DNA of 64,000 bases from Calothrix anomala FACHB-343 (GTDB taxonomy: Bacteria > Cyanobacteriota > Cyanobacteriia > Cyanobacteriales > Nostocaceae). A model generated the notes under the pieces. That model had not been told where the DNA came from. It saw nothing but the letters and a program-made list of their open reading frames with translations, and did not search any database. Numbering within the stretch: position 1 is the first letter of the stretch; every line of letters starts with the position of its first letter. Location: assembly GCF_014696435.1 (NCBI RefSeq), contig NZ_JACJQG010000028.1:1-64000 (forward strand), written 5' to 3'. Shown here one piece after another: positions 8,139 to 17,580 of this stretch. Both the position numbers and the translations under genes were made by a program.

Positions 8139-9668
8139 CTAGAGGGCTTCCTTACGGCGGGTTGTCTTATCACCCACTTTCTGGAATAGACCCCACTCTA
8201 CTTGCTCTTCTAGATCCGCTTCCACACCAGCGAATACATCGCGGTAGATGGTACGTGAACCATGCCACAAGTGACCAAAGAAGAATAACAGAGCAAATAC
8301 AGCGTGTCCAAAGGTAAACCAACCTCTAGGAGATGTGCGGAATACCCCATCAGAGTTCAAGGTTTCCCGGTCGAATTCAAATATTTCGCCGCCTTGAGCC
8401 TTACGGGCGTATTTCTTCACATCGGCGGGATCTGTAAATGTTTGACCATTCAAATCGCCACCGTAGAAGCTAACGGTTACACCAGATTGTTCAAAGCTAT
8501 ATTTGGATTCTGCCCGACGGAATGGGATGTCAGCGCGGACGATACCATCTTTGTCGGTCAAAATAACTGGGAAGGTTTCAAAGAAGTTGGGCAGACGACG
8601 CACGGTCAATTCTCTGCCTTCAGAATCTTTGAATACTGCGTGACCTTGCCAAGATTGGGCAATACCATCACCCTTAACCATTGGCCCTGTACGGAATAAA
8701 CCGCCTTTAGCAGGGCTGTTACCAACGTAATCGTAGAAGGCCAGTTTTTCAGGAATTTGTGACCAAGCTTCAGAAAGGCTGGCACCATTAGCCACGCTGG
8801 TTTGAACGCGGCGATTAATTTCTTGACGGAAATAGCCTTGATCCCATTGGTAACGGGTAGGGCCAAACAGTTCAATTGGTGTAGCTGCGTTACCGTACCA
8901 CATGGTACCAGCGACTACGAAGGCAGCAAAGAATACCGCAGCAATACTGCTAGAAAGTACGGTTTCAATGTTACCCATCCGTAGGGCTTTGTAAAGCCGT
9001 TCGGGTGGTCTAACTGTGAGGTGGAATAAGCCTGCAATAATGCCGACGATACCAGCAGCTATATGGTGAGCAACAATACCACCAGGATTAAAGGGGTTAA
9101 AGCCACCTGGCCCCCATTCGGGTGCTACTGGTTGGACGCTACCTGTAACTCCAAAGGCATCGGAAACCCACATACCCGGGCCGTATAGTCCAGTGAGGTG
9201 AAAAGCACCGAAGCCAAAACAGAGTAAACCAGATAAAAATAGGTGAATGCCAAACATTTTTGGCAAGTCGAGAGCAGGTTCACCAGTACGAGGATCTCTA
9301 AAGAGTTCCAAATCCCAGTAAACCCAGTGCCATACGGCTGCTAAGAACAACAAACCAGAAAGGACAATGTGAGCAGCAGCAACGCCTTCAAATGACCAGA
9401 AACCAGGATCTGTTGCGGGAGCGCCAGTAACGCTCCAACCACCCCAAGATTGAGTGACGCCCAAACGTGCCATGAAGGGTAACACGAACATCCCTTGACG
9501 CCACATTGGGTTAAGAACCGGATCGCTGGGGTCATAAATAGCTAGTTCGTACAATGCCATCGAACCAGCCCAGCCTGCCACTAGAGCTGTGTGCATCAAG
9601 TGTACAGAAATCAGTCGCCCTGGATCGTTCAGAACGACTGTGTGTACTCGGTACCAGGGTAGTCCCAT
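8139..9668 (-). CDS. psbB: Photosystem II CP47 chlorophyll-binding core antenna
   Basis: 509 residues, full length for CP47. Starts [18 protein letters not shown]; six membrane spans with many conserved His ligands (for example [54 protein letters not shown]) and the large lumenal loop between spans 5 and 6 (about 260-450). It binds antenna chlorophylls and passes excitation to the PSII reaction centre in the thylakoid. A strong purine-rich ribosome site (GGAGGAG) lies about 8 nt before the ATG. The upstream 570 bp contains no gene, so the leader may be long. psbT follows. Confidence 0.97.
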   Translation of the reverse strand: MGLPWYRVHTVVLNDPGRLISVHLMHTALVAGWAGSMALYELAIYDPSDPVLNPMWRQGMFVLPFMARLGVTQSWGGWSVTGAPATDPGFWSFEGVAAAHIVLSGLLFLAAVWHWVYWDLELFRDPRTGEPALDLPKMFGIHLFLSGLLCFGFGAFHLTGLYGPGMWVSDAFGVTGSVQPVAPEWGPGGFNPFNPGGIVAHHIAAGIVGIIAGLFHLTVRPPERLYKALRMGNIETVLSSSIAAVFFAAFVVAGTMWYGNAATPIELFGPTRYQWDQGYFRQEINRRVQTSVANGASLSEAWSQIPEKLAFYDYVGNSPAKGGLFRTGPMVKGDGIAQSWQGHAVFKDSEGRELTVRRLPNFFETFPVILTDKDGIVRADIPFRRAESKYSFEQSGVTVSFYGGDLNGQTFTDPADVKKYARKAQGGEIFEFDRETLNSDGVFRTSPRGWFTFGHAVFALLFFFGHLWHGSRTIYRDVFAGVEADLEEQVEWGLFQKVGDKTTRRKEAL

Positions 9669-10239
9669 CGACTACGCTCCTCCTCGATGAGTTAGTTTAC
9701 AAAGCAATTTTCTTACGGAAGTTATGGGCGGCAAAATTTACCGCTCTTGCTTCTCTGTTGTTTTTGTTATTGCCAGGGTATTTCTTACCACAGCCTAGTC
9801 TTATTAGACAAATAGTGTGGTTGCTCTGGCAGTGCTGACACGCTGGGCGCTCTTTACCCGTTTGGGTAGCGATCGCTCTATGATTTTTCACTACCTAAAA
9901 GTTCTCTTACGAAAACTCTTCCTGATTCTTGGAGAATCAGCTAAATGTCTTGAAAGACATTTGGGTAGTTAAGCGTGCTAGGCAAGTGCCAAGCAAAAAT
10001 GAGAATATTTTAAAAAGTGTAACTATTGATGGAACGCTTTGCAAGCGTGTAAATAGATGCGATCGCGTAGCATCTATGATATTTTTCGCTACCAATCCCG
10101 GTCATACATCTAATTTACGTATTCTTCTGGAGGAATCGAGAAGGGGACAAGGGGGACAAGGAGGACAATTGTAGAGACGCGATTCATCGCGTCTCTGCCC
10201 AATGCCCAATGCCCAATGCCCAATGCCCCATGCCCTAAT
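9669..10239. other. psbB upstream region with two adjacent hairpins
   Basis: 571 bp between a small conserved gene and psbB. Two neighbouring hairpins, CTGATTCT/AGAATCAG (9922-9940) and AAATGTCTT/AAGACATTT (9943-9962), lie about 260 nt before psbB on its strand. They may end the upstream transcript or be part of the psbB leader. The psbB promoter must be in here or just upstream, but I cannot place boxes with confidence. Short open frames in this stretch have no support. Confidence 0.5.
10138..10236. repeat. GGGGGACAA tandem repeat, AGAGACGCGAT palindrome and TGCCCAA heptamers
   Basis: Three repeat types in a row: 9-mers of the GGACAAGGG type (10142-10168), a perfect 11-bp palindrome AGAGACGCGAT with a TC loop (10173-10196), and about five TGCCCAA heptamers (10197-10236). 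The palindrome recurs at 38332-38351 and 62775-62794. Confidence 0.85.
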
Positions 10240-10566
10240 TTACTGCGCGAAGGCTTGAATGTTGTGCAGCTGACATTTGGCTTCAGCAGTACCCAAGCGT
10301 TCGATTACCTGTTCTGCTGTGATCAAACGCTTCAGCACTACTTGTCCGATGGTGGTATTTGTCGGTGCGGCTGTTGTTGGCTTTACTTCTACGGTTAAAA
10401 CAGCTTCTTCTACACGATATAGCCACAACAACTCGTTATTTTCTACCAAACAAACATTCAGTTTCTGAATATCCGGTTGGCGACGCCATGCGGTGATTTG
10501 CCAGAGTCCATCAGACGCCCAGACTCTAGAAACTGTCCAACCTTCCGAGAGGAAAAAATATTTCAC
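10240..10566 (-). CDS. Conserved small hypothetical protein
   Basis: 108 residues, no signal peptide and no membrane span. It starts MKYFFLSEGWTVSRVWASDG and ends in IERLGTAEAKCQLHNIQAF, with mixed alpha/beta composition and a low-complexity TTAAPTNTT linker in the middle. I do not recognise a named domain. The well-formed protein composition and the position upstream of psbB on the same strand suggest a real cyanobacterial gene, but no function can be drawn. A dense repeat block starts directly after its stop. Confidence 0.6.
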   Translation of the reverse strand: MKYFFLSEGWTVSRVWASDGLWQITAWRRQPDIQKLNVCLVENNELLWLYRVEEAVLTVEVKPTTAAPTNTTIGQVVLKRLITAEQVIERLGTAEAKCQLHNIQAFAQ

Positions 10567-11224
10567 GTTCTTAGTCTCACTATTAGACTATTAATCCTGC
10601 TGATTACGATATCGCGATCGCCTTCCGGGCTGATGTATATTGCGCAATATTATTGTCAGCAAAGCTAGGCAGTAAATGGCTGATTTTTGATTGACACTAC
10701 TTGGCCTTTGCTCAAGGCTAAACTATCTCAAATATTTTGGATCGCTTCTCACCGTGACGACAAAATCAATTACTGTTGTAAATCTTAATAAATGTCTATT
10801 TTTCTACTCAAGTTAATCAGATTTTCAAGTGGGGCATTGGGCATTGGGCATTGGGCATTGGGCATTGAGCATTGGTAAAAGTTTCAAGGGTATTTACGTT
10901 TTGTAATACTTATTATTTCAAGACAGTCAATCACGAGAAAATCTCACAACCAAACATAAAAATCTCTTACCTAACCCCTATTTTCAGGCTAGCCATTCAC
11001 GCCAGGTTTTGGCACAACCAAGCATGAAAATCTGTCTTTCCCCTGTCCCATACCCCATGCCCTATGCCCTATGCCCAATGAGTCAAATCCGCAATTATCT
11101 GGGTATTTAATCTCAGGATATGGATTTTTGGCGGATTTTTGTCGTAAAGATTGCTATTTTTATGTAGGCAATTCACCAACGTATAGTAAAATGACTCACC
11201 GCCTACCTCAATAATTTTCCAGAT
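10567..11224. other. Repeat-rich gap before the ABC importer
   Basis: 658 bp without a supported gene. It holds GGGCATT-type heptamers at 10831-10875 and the inverted version (CCCATGCCCTATGCC) at 11040-11082. The divergent promoters of the 108-residue gene and the binding-protein gene must lie here; I see no clear boxes. Confidence 0.6.
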
Positions 11225-12880
11225 ATGACCAGGTTTACCTTATCAGTTAGACGATGGAGACGGATGACGCAATTCCTGTCTTTATTCTGTCTATGTTTAG
11301 TTTTGGTTGTGAGTTGCGCTCCTCGTCAACAAACATCCACACCAAATAATCCTGGAACTCCGGCTACAGGTACAGGTGATGGACGGATTACTATCGGGAC
11401 GACAAGCAAACCCAGAACTTTAGATCCGGCTGATGCTTATGAATTGGCATCGTTGGGTTTAGTGTTTAATATGAGCGATCGCCTCTATACTTATGAGCCT
11501 GGTAGCACAGAAATTAAACCCCAACTGGCGACAGCATTACCCAAAGTCAGCGCAGATGGTTTAACCTACACCATCCCCTTACGCCAAGGAGTCGTTTTCC
11601 ATGATGGGACTCCCTTTAATGCGGAAGCAATGGCCTTTACTATCAAGCGCTTCATTGAAAATAAAGGTAAACCTTCCTTTTTACTAGCTGATATTGTCGA
11701 TTCTGTCACAGCTGCATCTGAGAACGAGTTAACTATCAAGCTGAAAAAACCGTTTGCGGCGTTTCCTTCACTACTGGCGTTTTCTGGTGTATGTCCAGTT
11801 TCACCAAAAGCTTACGAAATCGGTGCGGGGAAATTTAAGCCGGGGACATTTGTGGGAACCGGGCCTTATAAGTTAGCCCAATATGGTACTGATTCCTTAA
11901 GATTGGATGTGTTTGATAAATATTGGGGCGAAAAACCAGCGAATCAAGGAATTAACGTCCAAATTCAAACTAGCCCAGTGAACTTGTTTAACGCCTTCCG
12001 TACAGGTGCAGTTGATGTAGCTTATCTTTCTTTACAGCCCGATCAAATCCGTAACTTAGAAGAAGGGGCGAAGAAAGGAGATTGGCAAGCGATTAGCGCT
12101 CAAGGTAGTGTAGTGAGTTACATGGTTTTGAACCGGAATCAGAAACCGTTGGATCAACCAGAAGTCAGACAAGCGATCGCATCCTTAATCGATCGTCCAC
12201 TGTTAAATCAGCGCGTGTTGTTTAATCAAGCCGATCCGCTTTACAGCATGATTCCCACCACATTTAATGTGTCTGCGCCTTTATTTAAAGATAAATATGG
12301 TGATGCTAGCTTTGATAAAGCGAAACAACTCTTAACTGGCGCTGGTTTTTCTAAAGAAAATCCCGCCAAAGTACAAGTTTGGTATCCTTCAAGTTCTGCT
12401 ACTCGCAGTTTAGTCGCCCAAACACTCAAATCACTAGTCGATCAAAAAATGGATGGAATCTTGCAATTTGAAATTAGTACCGTAGAAGGTGCGACTTTCT
12501 TTAAAGACATTAGCAAGGGTTTATATCCAGCCGCTTTACTTGATTGGTATCCAGACTTTTTAGATCCTGATAATTACGTGCAACCATTCTTATCTTGTCA
12601 GAAAGGTTCTGTTGCTAAAGGCTGTGAAGATGGCGGCAGTCAAACTCAAGGTTCTTTCTATTACAATGAAACCATCAATAAGCTCATCGACCAACAACGC
12701 AAAGAACAAAAACCAGAAGCACGTAAGCAAATATTTACCCAAATTCAAGAACAGGTAACAAATGATGTGCCTTACGTTCCCTTATGGCAAAATAAAGACT
12801 ATGTTTTTGCACAAAAAGGTGTGAGTAACGTCCAACTCGATCCCACGCAAAATTTAGTTTACAAGCCAATTAAAAAGTAG
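11225..12880 (+). CDS. ABC transporter substrate-binding lipoprotein, peptide/nickel (SBP_bac_5) family
   Basis: 551 residues. A basic N-terminus and hydrophobic segment end in a lipobox (VVSC, Cys31), so it is a lipoprotein of the periplasmic side; Met14 is an alternative start. A TPNNPGTPATGTG linker precedes the family-5 solute-binding fold: RITIGTTSKPRTLDPADAY, LTYTIPLRQGVVFHDGTPF, GTGPYKL, then the C-terminal lobe to the end. The family binds oligopeptides, dipeptides, nickel or other solutes; the ligand cannot be told. A DppB-like permease follows 256 bp downstream on the same strand; no second permease or ATPase is present. Confidence 0.88.
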   Translation: MTRFTLSVRRWRRMTQFLSLFCLCLVLVVSCAPRQQTSTPNNPGTPATGTGDGRITIGTTSKPRTLDPADAYELASLGLVFNMSDRLYTYEPGSTEIKPQLATALPKVSADGLTYTIPLRQGVVFHDGTPFNAEAMAFTIKRFIENKGKPSFLLADIVDSVTAASENELTIKLKKPFAAFPSLLAFSGVCPVSPKAYEIGAGKFKPGTFVGTGPYKLAQYGTDSLRLDVFDKYWGEKPANQGINVQIQTSPVNLFNAFRTGAVDVAYLSLQPDQIRNLEEGAKKGDWQAISAQGSVVSYMVLNRNQKPLDQPEVRQAIASLIDRPLLNQRVLFNQADPLYSMIPTTFNVSAPLFKDKYGDASFDKAKQLLTGAGFSKENPAKVQVWYPSSSATRSLVAQTLKSLVDQKMDGILQFEISTVEGATFFKDISKGLYPAALLDWYPDFLDPDNYVQPFLSCQKGSVAKGCEDGGSQTQGSFYYNETINKLIDQQRKEQKPEARKQIFTQIQEQVTNDVPYVPLWQNKDYVFAQKGVSNVQLDPTQNLVYKPIKK

Positions 12881-12886
12881 TTTTTA

Positions 12887-13128
12887 GTCAATAGTCCAAA
12901 GTCAATAGTCAACAGTCAAAGGGAGCATCTCGCTTTTTTAATCAATACCCTCAAGGGTATTGCTACACAAACAAAGCCTGCCTACGCAGGCTAGCAACAG
13001 TCATAGCCTGCGTAGGTAGGCTTCGTATTATAGCCCCAGGCTTACAGCCTGCGGGCGTTTATCTTGACAAATGACCAATGACCAATGACTATTGACCATT
13101 AACTATTGACGATTAACCATTGACTCTT
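12887..13128. repeat. Heptamer arrays around a palindromic element
   Basis: TTGACTA-type heptamers at 12887-12920 and 13070-13128 flank a palindromic block at 12943-13060. The block holds hairpins CAATACCCT/AGGGTATTG (12943-12962), AGCCTGC/GCAGGCT (12975-12992) and a module containing TAGCCTGCGTAGG and AGCCCCAGGCTT that recurs at 30427-30480. It separates the binding protein from its permease. Confidence 0.8.
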
Positions 13129-13136
13129 AACTAAAT

Positions 13137-14162
13137 ATGTCTCGCTCCAAAGCTCTACAATATTACATAGTCTCCCGGTTACTTTTAGCACCACTTCAGC
13201 TATTTACAATTGTCACGATTGTATTTCTCTTATTGAGAGCTACACCAGGAGATCCAGCCGATGCAATTTTAGGTGGGCGTGCGCCAGAAAGTGCAAAGGC
13301 GGAACTGCGTCAACAATTGGGTTTAGACTTACCTTTGTGGTTGCAATATTTAAATTATTTAGGAAATTTACTGCGATTTGATTTAGGAACTTCTTTAACT
13401 AGTCGGGGACAAAATGTAGGAGAAATTATCGGACAATATTTCCCAGCGACAGTAGAGTTAGCTGTATTTAGTATGGCAGTGGCGCTGATTGTTGGTATTC
13501 TCGTCGGCACACTTTCCGCTTCTCGTCCGGGTACAGTTGTGGATGTGGGAGGACGTTTATTTGGCATAGTAACTTATGCACTCCCAATGTTTTGGGCGGG
13601 AATGATTCTTCAGTTAATTTTTTCAGTACAACTAGGTTGGTTTCCTAACTCTAATCGCTTTCCGCCGAACCTTACCGCACCCACTCATATTACTGGTTTG
13701 TATACTCTTGATAGTTTACTTGCGGGTAACTTCAGTCATTTTTTCATAGCATTGCATCATATTGCCCTTCCTAGCTTAACTTTAGGTATTTTATTAAGTG
13801 GAATTTTTGAGCGAATTGTCCGCGTTAATTTAAAGCAAACTCTACAAGCAGATTATGTAGAAGCTGCTAGAGCCAGAGGTATTCCTGAAGGTAAAATTTT
13901 AGTTGCCCATGCTTTAAAAAATGCTTTGATTCCAGTAATTACAGTTTTGGGGCTAACTTTTGCTTCTTTATTAGGTGGAGCAATTTTAACTGAAGTCACA
14001 TTTTCTTGGCCTGGGTTAGCTAATAGATTGTATCAAGCGATCGCGGATCGCGATTATCCCATTGTCCAAGGCGTGTTGGTATTTTTCGGCGCGATCGTTG
14101 TTAGCGCCAGTATTTTAATTGATATTTTAAATGCTTACGTCGATCCGCGAATTCGTTATTAG
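13137..14162 (+). CDS. ABC transporter permease, DppB/OppB type
   Basis: 341 residues, integral inner-membrane permease with about six spans. The N-terminal signature (IVSRLLLAPLQLFTIVTIVF, then LLRATPGDPAD and LRQQLGLDLPLWLQYLNYLG) is typical of the DppB/OppB/GsiC family. The EAA loop that docks the ATPase is present near residues 240-262 (EAARARGIP, ALKNALIPVI). It ends in DPRIRY as family members do. Together with the upstream lipoprotein it should import peptides or a similar solute, but DppC-like permease and DppD/F ATPases must be encoded elsewhere. Confidence 0.9.
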   Translation: MSRSKALQYYIVSRLLLAPLQLFTIVTIVFLLLRATPGDPADAILGGRAPESAKAELRQQLGLDLPLWLQYLNYLGNLLRFDLGTSLTSRGQNVGEIIGQYFPATVELAVFSMAVALIVGILVGTLSASRPGTVVDVGGRLFGIVTYALPMFWAGMILQLIFSVQLGWFPNSNRFPPNLTAPTHITGLYTLDSLLAGNFSHFFIALHHIALPSLTLGILLSGIFERIVRVNLKQTLQADYVEAARARGIPEGKILVAHALKNALIPVITVLGLTFASLLGGAILTEVTFSWPGLANRLYQAIADRDYPIVQGVLVFFGAIVVSASILIDILNAYVDPRIRY

Positions 14163-14203
14163 TATTTTTAGATATCAAGCAAAATCTTGGGAAGTTAATC
14201 AAG

Positions 14204-14413
14204 ATGAAAATTTTTACTGCAATCATCGAGCGAGATACAGAAACAAATCTTTATGTAGGTTATGTTCCCGGATTTCCAGGAGCGCATTCTCAAGGCGAAA
14301 CATTAGATGAATTACAGCAAAATCTGCGCGAAGTAATTGAAATGCTTTTAGAAGATGAAAATATTTCTTTAACTACTGAGTTTGTGGGTACGCAGCAGAT
14401 TGTGTTGCAATAA
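14204..14413 (+). CDS. hicB: HicB-like antitoxin
   Basis: 69 residues, matching the short HicB family with a partial RNase-H-like fold: MKIFTAIIERDTETNLYVGY, VPGFPGAHSQGETLDELQQN, then an acidic helix. No added DNA-binding domain follows. HicB neutralises the HicA mRNA interferase and usually precedes or follows it; here hicA starts 3 bp downstream. Because the toxin is frameshifted, the antitoxin may be a relic or a solitary regulator. Confidence 0.85.
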   Translation: MKIFTAIIERDTETNLYVGYVPGFPGAHSQGETLDELQQNLREVIEMLLEDENISLTTEFVGTQQIVLQ

Positions 14414-14416
14414 ATT

Positions 14417-14622
14417 ATGAGTAATATTCCCATATTGAAACCACAAGAAGTTGTACGTATTCTAGAAAAATTAGGTTTTGTGGAAGTGCGTCAAAGGGGT
14501 TTACATAAACAATTTCGTCATGAGGATGGACGTGGAACAACTGTTCCGTTTCACAAAGGCGCGATATTTCACCAAGGTTACTACGTCAAATTGCTAGCGA
14601 TATTAATGTCACAGTAGAATAA
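14417..14622 (+). pseudogene. hicA: HicA-like toxin with C-terminal frameshift
   Basis: Opens as a normal HicA: ILKPQEVVRILEKLGFVEVRQRG, HKQFRHEDGRGTTVPFHKG. After HKG the frame goes wrong (AIFHQGYYVK... to a TAG at 14615-14617). One base out, from 14563, the DNA encodes DISPRLLRQIASDINVTVE to TAA at 14620-14622, which is the expected HicA C-terminus. A single-base loss near 14561-14562 explains both. The catalytic His region is GLHKQF, where GSHHQF is common. Either the toxin is inactivated or there is a sequencing error; the antitoxin is intact. Confidence 0.8.
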
Positions 14623-14645
14623 ATGTTGGAGTTGCTTTAAAGTTA

Positions 14646-15929
14646 CTAAGCGATCGCACGAGCGGCAAAAGCGATCGCTTCTTCTGGAGTAGATATTTTT
14701 CCTTCAGCCTGAGCTATGGCAATTTCTGTAAGCAATTTACCAATTAATGGCGACGGAGAAAGATTTAATGCTATAATAATCTCCTTCCCACTCACAATTT
14801 GAGCGGGATGAGCGACCAGATCATCAGGGTTCAGGTAGCGGCCGATTAAAGGTGCGTAAACGCAGAGCGATTTATCTCCAGATATCGCCCCTACCAGATT
14901 ATCAAAAGCTAAGGCCAGCGCTACAGCAGTACTAAATACAGTGCCCGCTTCCTGAAAGAAAAAATACTGTTCTCTAATAGACATATCAGGTGTTTTTAGC
15001 CTTGGGAACAGTCTGAGGGCTGTAGTCACAGATTGGATTTCGGCACGGCTGTAGGTGAGTTCCGTTAGCTCAATTTCCGCAGCTTCTGGATGAGGGTGGA
15101 CAAGACAAGCAAGTTTCGCGATACCTAAGCGCGTGGTTTTGATAGTATCGCGGATGTATTGTTGCAGTTCAACCCCCAGAGGTTGCCAATTTTTGGCAAT
15201 ATATTCGGCGGCTTTGTCAACTGTGGTGAGTTTCTCAAAGCTTTGGCTGGTGGCGTTTTTAAAGAAAGGTGTGAGTACACCATCTAACCAAGCAGAGGCG
15301 ATCGCATGATTACCTTGAGGACTTGCTAACAAATAGCCAATCTCTACCCTAACTCGTTCTGCGGCTACTGTGGTGATGTGTGAAGCTAAAGAACGTATTG
15401 TTTTCTGGGTATTGGGTTCGATAGTAAAACCAAGTTGGGCTGATTGTCGATAGCCTCGCAGTAAACGTAAAGGATCGTCTTCTAGATTTTTTGGCGAAAC
15501 CATCCGCAAAACTCGCGTTTCTAAATCAGCCAAACCTTGTAGCGGATCGATAATTTCTTGACTATGGGGATTATAGGCGATCGCATTCACGGTAAAATCT
15601 CGCCTGTGCAGATCGGTTTCTAAACTCGCGCCTTCCTGTTGAGCAATATCAACTGTAGCGTTGGGGAAGACTACACGCGCAATTTGTCGTTGCGGATCGA
15701 GAAGAACAAAACCTGCTTGATAATGATGCGCGATCGCGCGTGCTACCTTAACTGCATCTGTAGGAATAACAAAATCTAAATCTAAGTATTCCCGACTTCT
15801 ACCTAATAAAGCATCCCTAACCGCACCACCTACCATATATGCTGGTTGTGGTAATAAATCTATGCTAAACGGCCAATTTTCTGGAGCTAAGGTAGAAGAA
15901 ACTAAATTATGCATTGTAATAAAAATCAA
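14646..15929 (-). CDS. CCA tRNA nucleotidyltransferase / poly(A) polymerase family
   Basis: 427 residues. The class II nucleotidyltransferase head is clear: YMVGGAVRDALLGRSREYLD followed by LDFVIP (catalytic acidic pair), then HRRDFTVNAIAYNP, DPLQGLADLETRVLRMV, and DDPLRLLRGYRQSAQLGF (ATP/CTP selection region). A helical body and tail follow. It adds or repairs the CCA end of tRNA in the cytoplasm; some cyanobacteria split A- and CC-adding activities, so the exact specificity is open. It is convergent with the hicBA pair. Confidence 0.88.
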   Translation of the reverse strand: MIFITMHNLVSSTLAPENWPFSIDLLPQPAYMVGGAVRDALLGRSREYLDLDFVIPTDAVKVARAIAHHYQAGFVLLDPQRQIARVVFPNATVDIAQQEGASLETDLHRRDFTVNAIAYNPHSQEIIDPLQGLADLETRVLRMVSPKNLEDDPLRLLRGYRQSAQLGFTIEPNTQKTIRSLASHITTVAAERVRVEIGYLLASPQGNHAIASAWLDGVLTPFFKNATSQSFEKLTTVDKAAEYIAKNWQPLGVELQQYIRDTIKTTRLGIAKLACLVHPHPEAAEIELTELTYSRAEIQSVTTALRLFPRLKTPDMSIREQYFFFQEAGTVFSTAVALALAFDNLVGAISGDKSLCVYAPLIGRYLNPDDLVAHPAQIVSGKEIIIALNLSPSPLIGKLLTEIAIAQAEGKISTPEEAIAFAARAIA

Positions 15930-16000
15930 CCCAGAAACTAGTGAATATAACTTTGGCTTAAGCTAGATTAACAATAAAGGTTCCTGGAGTTGGCTCTATT

Positions 16001-16249
16001 ATGTGTATTTGCGTGAATTGCCACTATGTAGACCGATGTTTAACCTATCATGCCGTAGAAACGCAGCATCAACAACCCCATTTAACAGAAACACCCACTT
16101 TTGACCCCAATGAACCCTCAATCAATGTCAATATCCGCACTAAAGGGGAAATCATTGAAATGGAATGGGATGTAGTCGGTTGTCTCAGCTTTAAGCAAGA
16201 AACTGGTAAATGGGCGAAATTGCGTCCGGGTGAACTAGTCCCAACCTGA
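16001..16249 (+). CDS. ycf34: Ycf34 family protein
   Basis: 82 residues beginning MCICVNCHYVDRCLTYHAVE, the conserved Cys-rich head of Ycf34, with another Cys in VVGCLSFKQETGKWAKLRPG. The cyanobacterial homologue has been reported as an iron-sulfur protein linked to photosynthetic electron transport; algal plastids also keep it. The four N-terminal Cys residues fit cluster ligation. It is divergent from the CCA transferase gene and upstream of tsaB on the same strand. Confidence 0.9.
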   Translation: MCICVNCHYVDRCLTYHAVETQHQQPHLTETPTFDPNEPSINVNIRTKGEIIEMEWDVVGCLSFKQETGKWAKLRPGELVPT

Positions 16250-16420
16250 CGATGTGATGAAGTATAAGCTTTTATGGGGCGAGGAGTTTGGGAATATTTG
16301 TAAATTTGCAGATATTTCCCATCCACTCGTTCTTCTACGCTGTAACTTAATTTTTTGCTTCAGTTGACTTTTAAATATGGTTTTTTCTAAAGTGATAAAA
16401 GCAACATATTTAAATTTATT

Positions 16421-17086
16421 TTGACTACTGAACTAGAACATCTCGCCGTTACAAAATACGGTTTGGCACTGCACACCACAACACCTGAATTAGGTTTAGC
16501 AATTAATAATTTTGCAGGTGACTCTCGCTCTGGGGTATGGAATTTAGGGCGTGATTTATCTAGCCTGATACATCAATACTTAATTGAATTTATTCAACCA
16601 CAAACTTGGTCGGATTTGGCATTTCTGGCAGTCGCCAAAGGGCCTGGTGGTTTTACAGGTACGCGGATTGGGGTAGTTCTCGCACGGACTTTAGGACAAC
16701 AGTTAGAAATTCCGGTATTCGCGGTTTCTACTTTAGCCGCAGTTGCTTGGACAGAAATTAGTAGAAATCAAAATGCTGATGCGATCGCTATTCAAATGGC
16801 GGCGCAAAGAGGTCAAGTTTTTGGCGGGATTTATCAACTTCAGCCCGATAATTTAGGATTAACAGCTTTATTACCAGATACAGTATTTACACCAGAAGCT
16901 TGGCAAGAAACTCTAGCAAATTGGCAGACTAATTATCAATTAATTGAAGCTAAATCTGACTTAGCAGCCACAGTCACTAGCATTTTGTCACTAGCTTACC
17001 TAGATTGGCAACAAGGTAAGCGTCCTCATTGGGCAGAAGCTTTGCCTTATTATGGTCAACATCCAGTAGAGAATGTTAACTGTTGA
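16421..17086 (+). CDS. tsaB: tRNA threonylcarbamoyladenosine biosynthesis protein TsaB
   Basis: 221 residues. ASKHA-fold partner of TsaD: the N-terminal strand LALHTTTPELGLAI, then VAKGPGGFTGTRIGVVLARTLGQQ, the most characteristic TsaB segment, and AQRGQVFGGIY. It scaffolds the TsaBDE complex that makes t6A37 in tRNAs. The start is TTG at 16421; no ATG lies suitably upstream. The last codons run into a TTGACTA-type array that supplies the TGA stop. It converges with the RsbW-like gene across that array. Confidence 0.88.
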   Translation: MTTELEHLAVTKYGLALHTTTPELGLAINNFAGDSRSGVWNLGRDLSSLIHQYLIEFIQPQTWSDLAFLAVAKGPGGFTGTRIGVVLARTLGQQLEIPVFAVSTLAAVAWTEISRNQNADAIAIQMAAQRGQVFGGIYQLQPDNLGLTALLPDTVFTPEAWQETLANWQTNYQLIEAKSDLAATVTSILSLAYLDWQQGKRPHWAEALPYYGQHPVENVNC

Positions 17087-17145
17087 CGGTTGACTATTGA
17101 CTGTTGACTGTTGACTGTTGACTATTGACTATTGACTATTGACTA
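17078..17145. repeat. TTGACTA heptamer array between convergent genes
   Basis: About nine TGTTGAC/TATTGAC heptamers. The tsaB TGA and the RsbW-like TAG both fall inside or at the edge of the array, so the repeat ends both reading frames. Confidence 0.9.
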
Positions 17146-17580
17146 CTGCTCTGTCGCATGTTTGACAATTACCAAACAATTTCGCCCATCGGAACCACGT
17201 TCGTAAACCACACGATCGGCTAGGCGGCGTAGGAGAAACCAGCCGTAACCGCCTACTTGAAGAGTACCAGGTTTTGGTTCGGCGATCGCATCTGGATTAA
17301 AAGGTTGCCCATAATCCCAAATTCGCATTTCTAGTTTGTCCATCCACAGACAAACTTCAATCTCGATAATTGTGTCCGGCGGTAAAGCAGAATGCGCATG
17401 ACGAACTGCGTTAGTAAAGCCTTCTGCTAACGCCAAGTTCAGCCGATAGAGTTGGTTTTCTAACCAGCTTATTTCCGATAAATTTTGCCGACAGAATTTT
17501 TCAAACCATTGTTGTACTTGGTTTAAGAGCTTAAGTTCGCTCTTCACCGTCAGATGGTCTCGCTGCACTATGCTAAGCAT
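17143..17580 (-). CDS. RsbW-like anti-sigma factor / serine-protein kinase
   Basis: 145 residues with the HATPase_c_2 fold of RsbW/SpoIIAB switch kinases. The N box is EGFTNAVRHAH near residues 54-64, the G1 region is WDYGQPFNP near 93-101 and the G2 glycine loop is GGYGWFLLRRLADRVVYER near 112-130. In the family these proteins bind a sigma factor or phosphorylate an STAS-domain antagonist; no sigma, STAS or PP2C gene is adjacent. The stop codon is provided by the heptamer array. Confidence 0.85.
   Translation of the reverse strand: MLSIVQRDHLTVKSELKLLNQVQQWFEKFCRQNLSEISWLENQLYRLNLALAEGFTNAVRHAHSALPPDTIIEIEVCLWMDKLEMRIWDYGQPFNPDAIAEPKPGTLQVGGYGWFLLRRLADRVVYERGSDGRNCLVIVKHATEQ

Noticed and set aside
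8304-8984. Open frames antisense to and overlapping psbB
   Set aside because: Fully inside the certain psbB gene and without protein features.
9697-9891. 64-codon minus-strand frame with CxxC in the psbB upstream region
   Set aside because: It has Cys pairs vaguely like a transposase zinc finger, but composition is odd, it lies in the probable psbB leader and has no support beyond being open.
9929-10174. 81-codon plus-strand frame
   Set aside because: Runs through hairpins and a GGGGGACAA repeat; no protein-like pattern.
12943-13060. Intact insertion sequence
   Set aside because: Palindromic and short, with no transposase frame; treated as a non-autonomous repeat.
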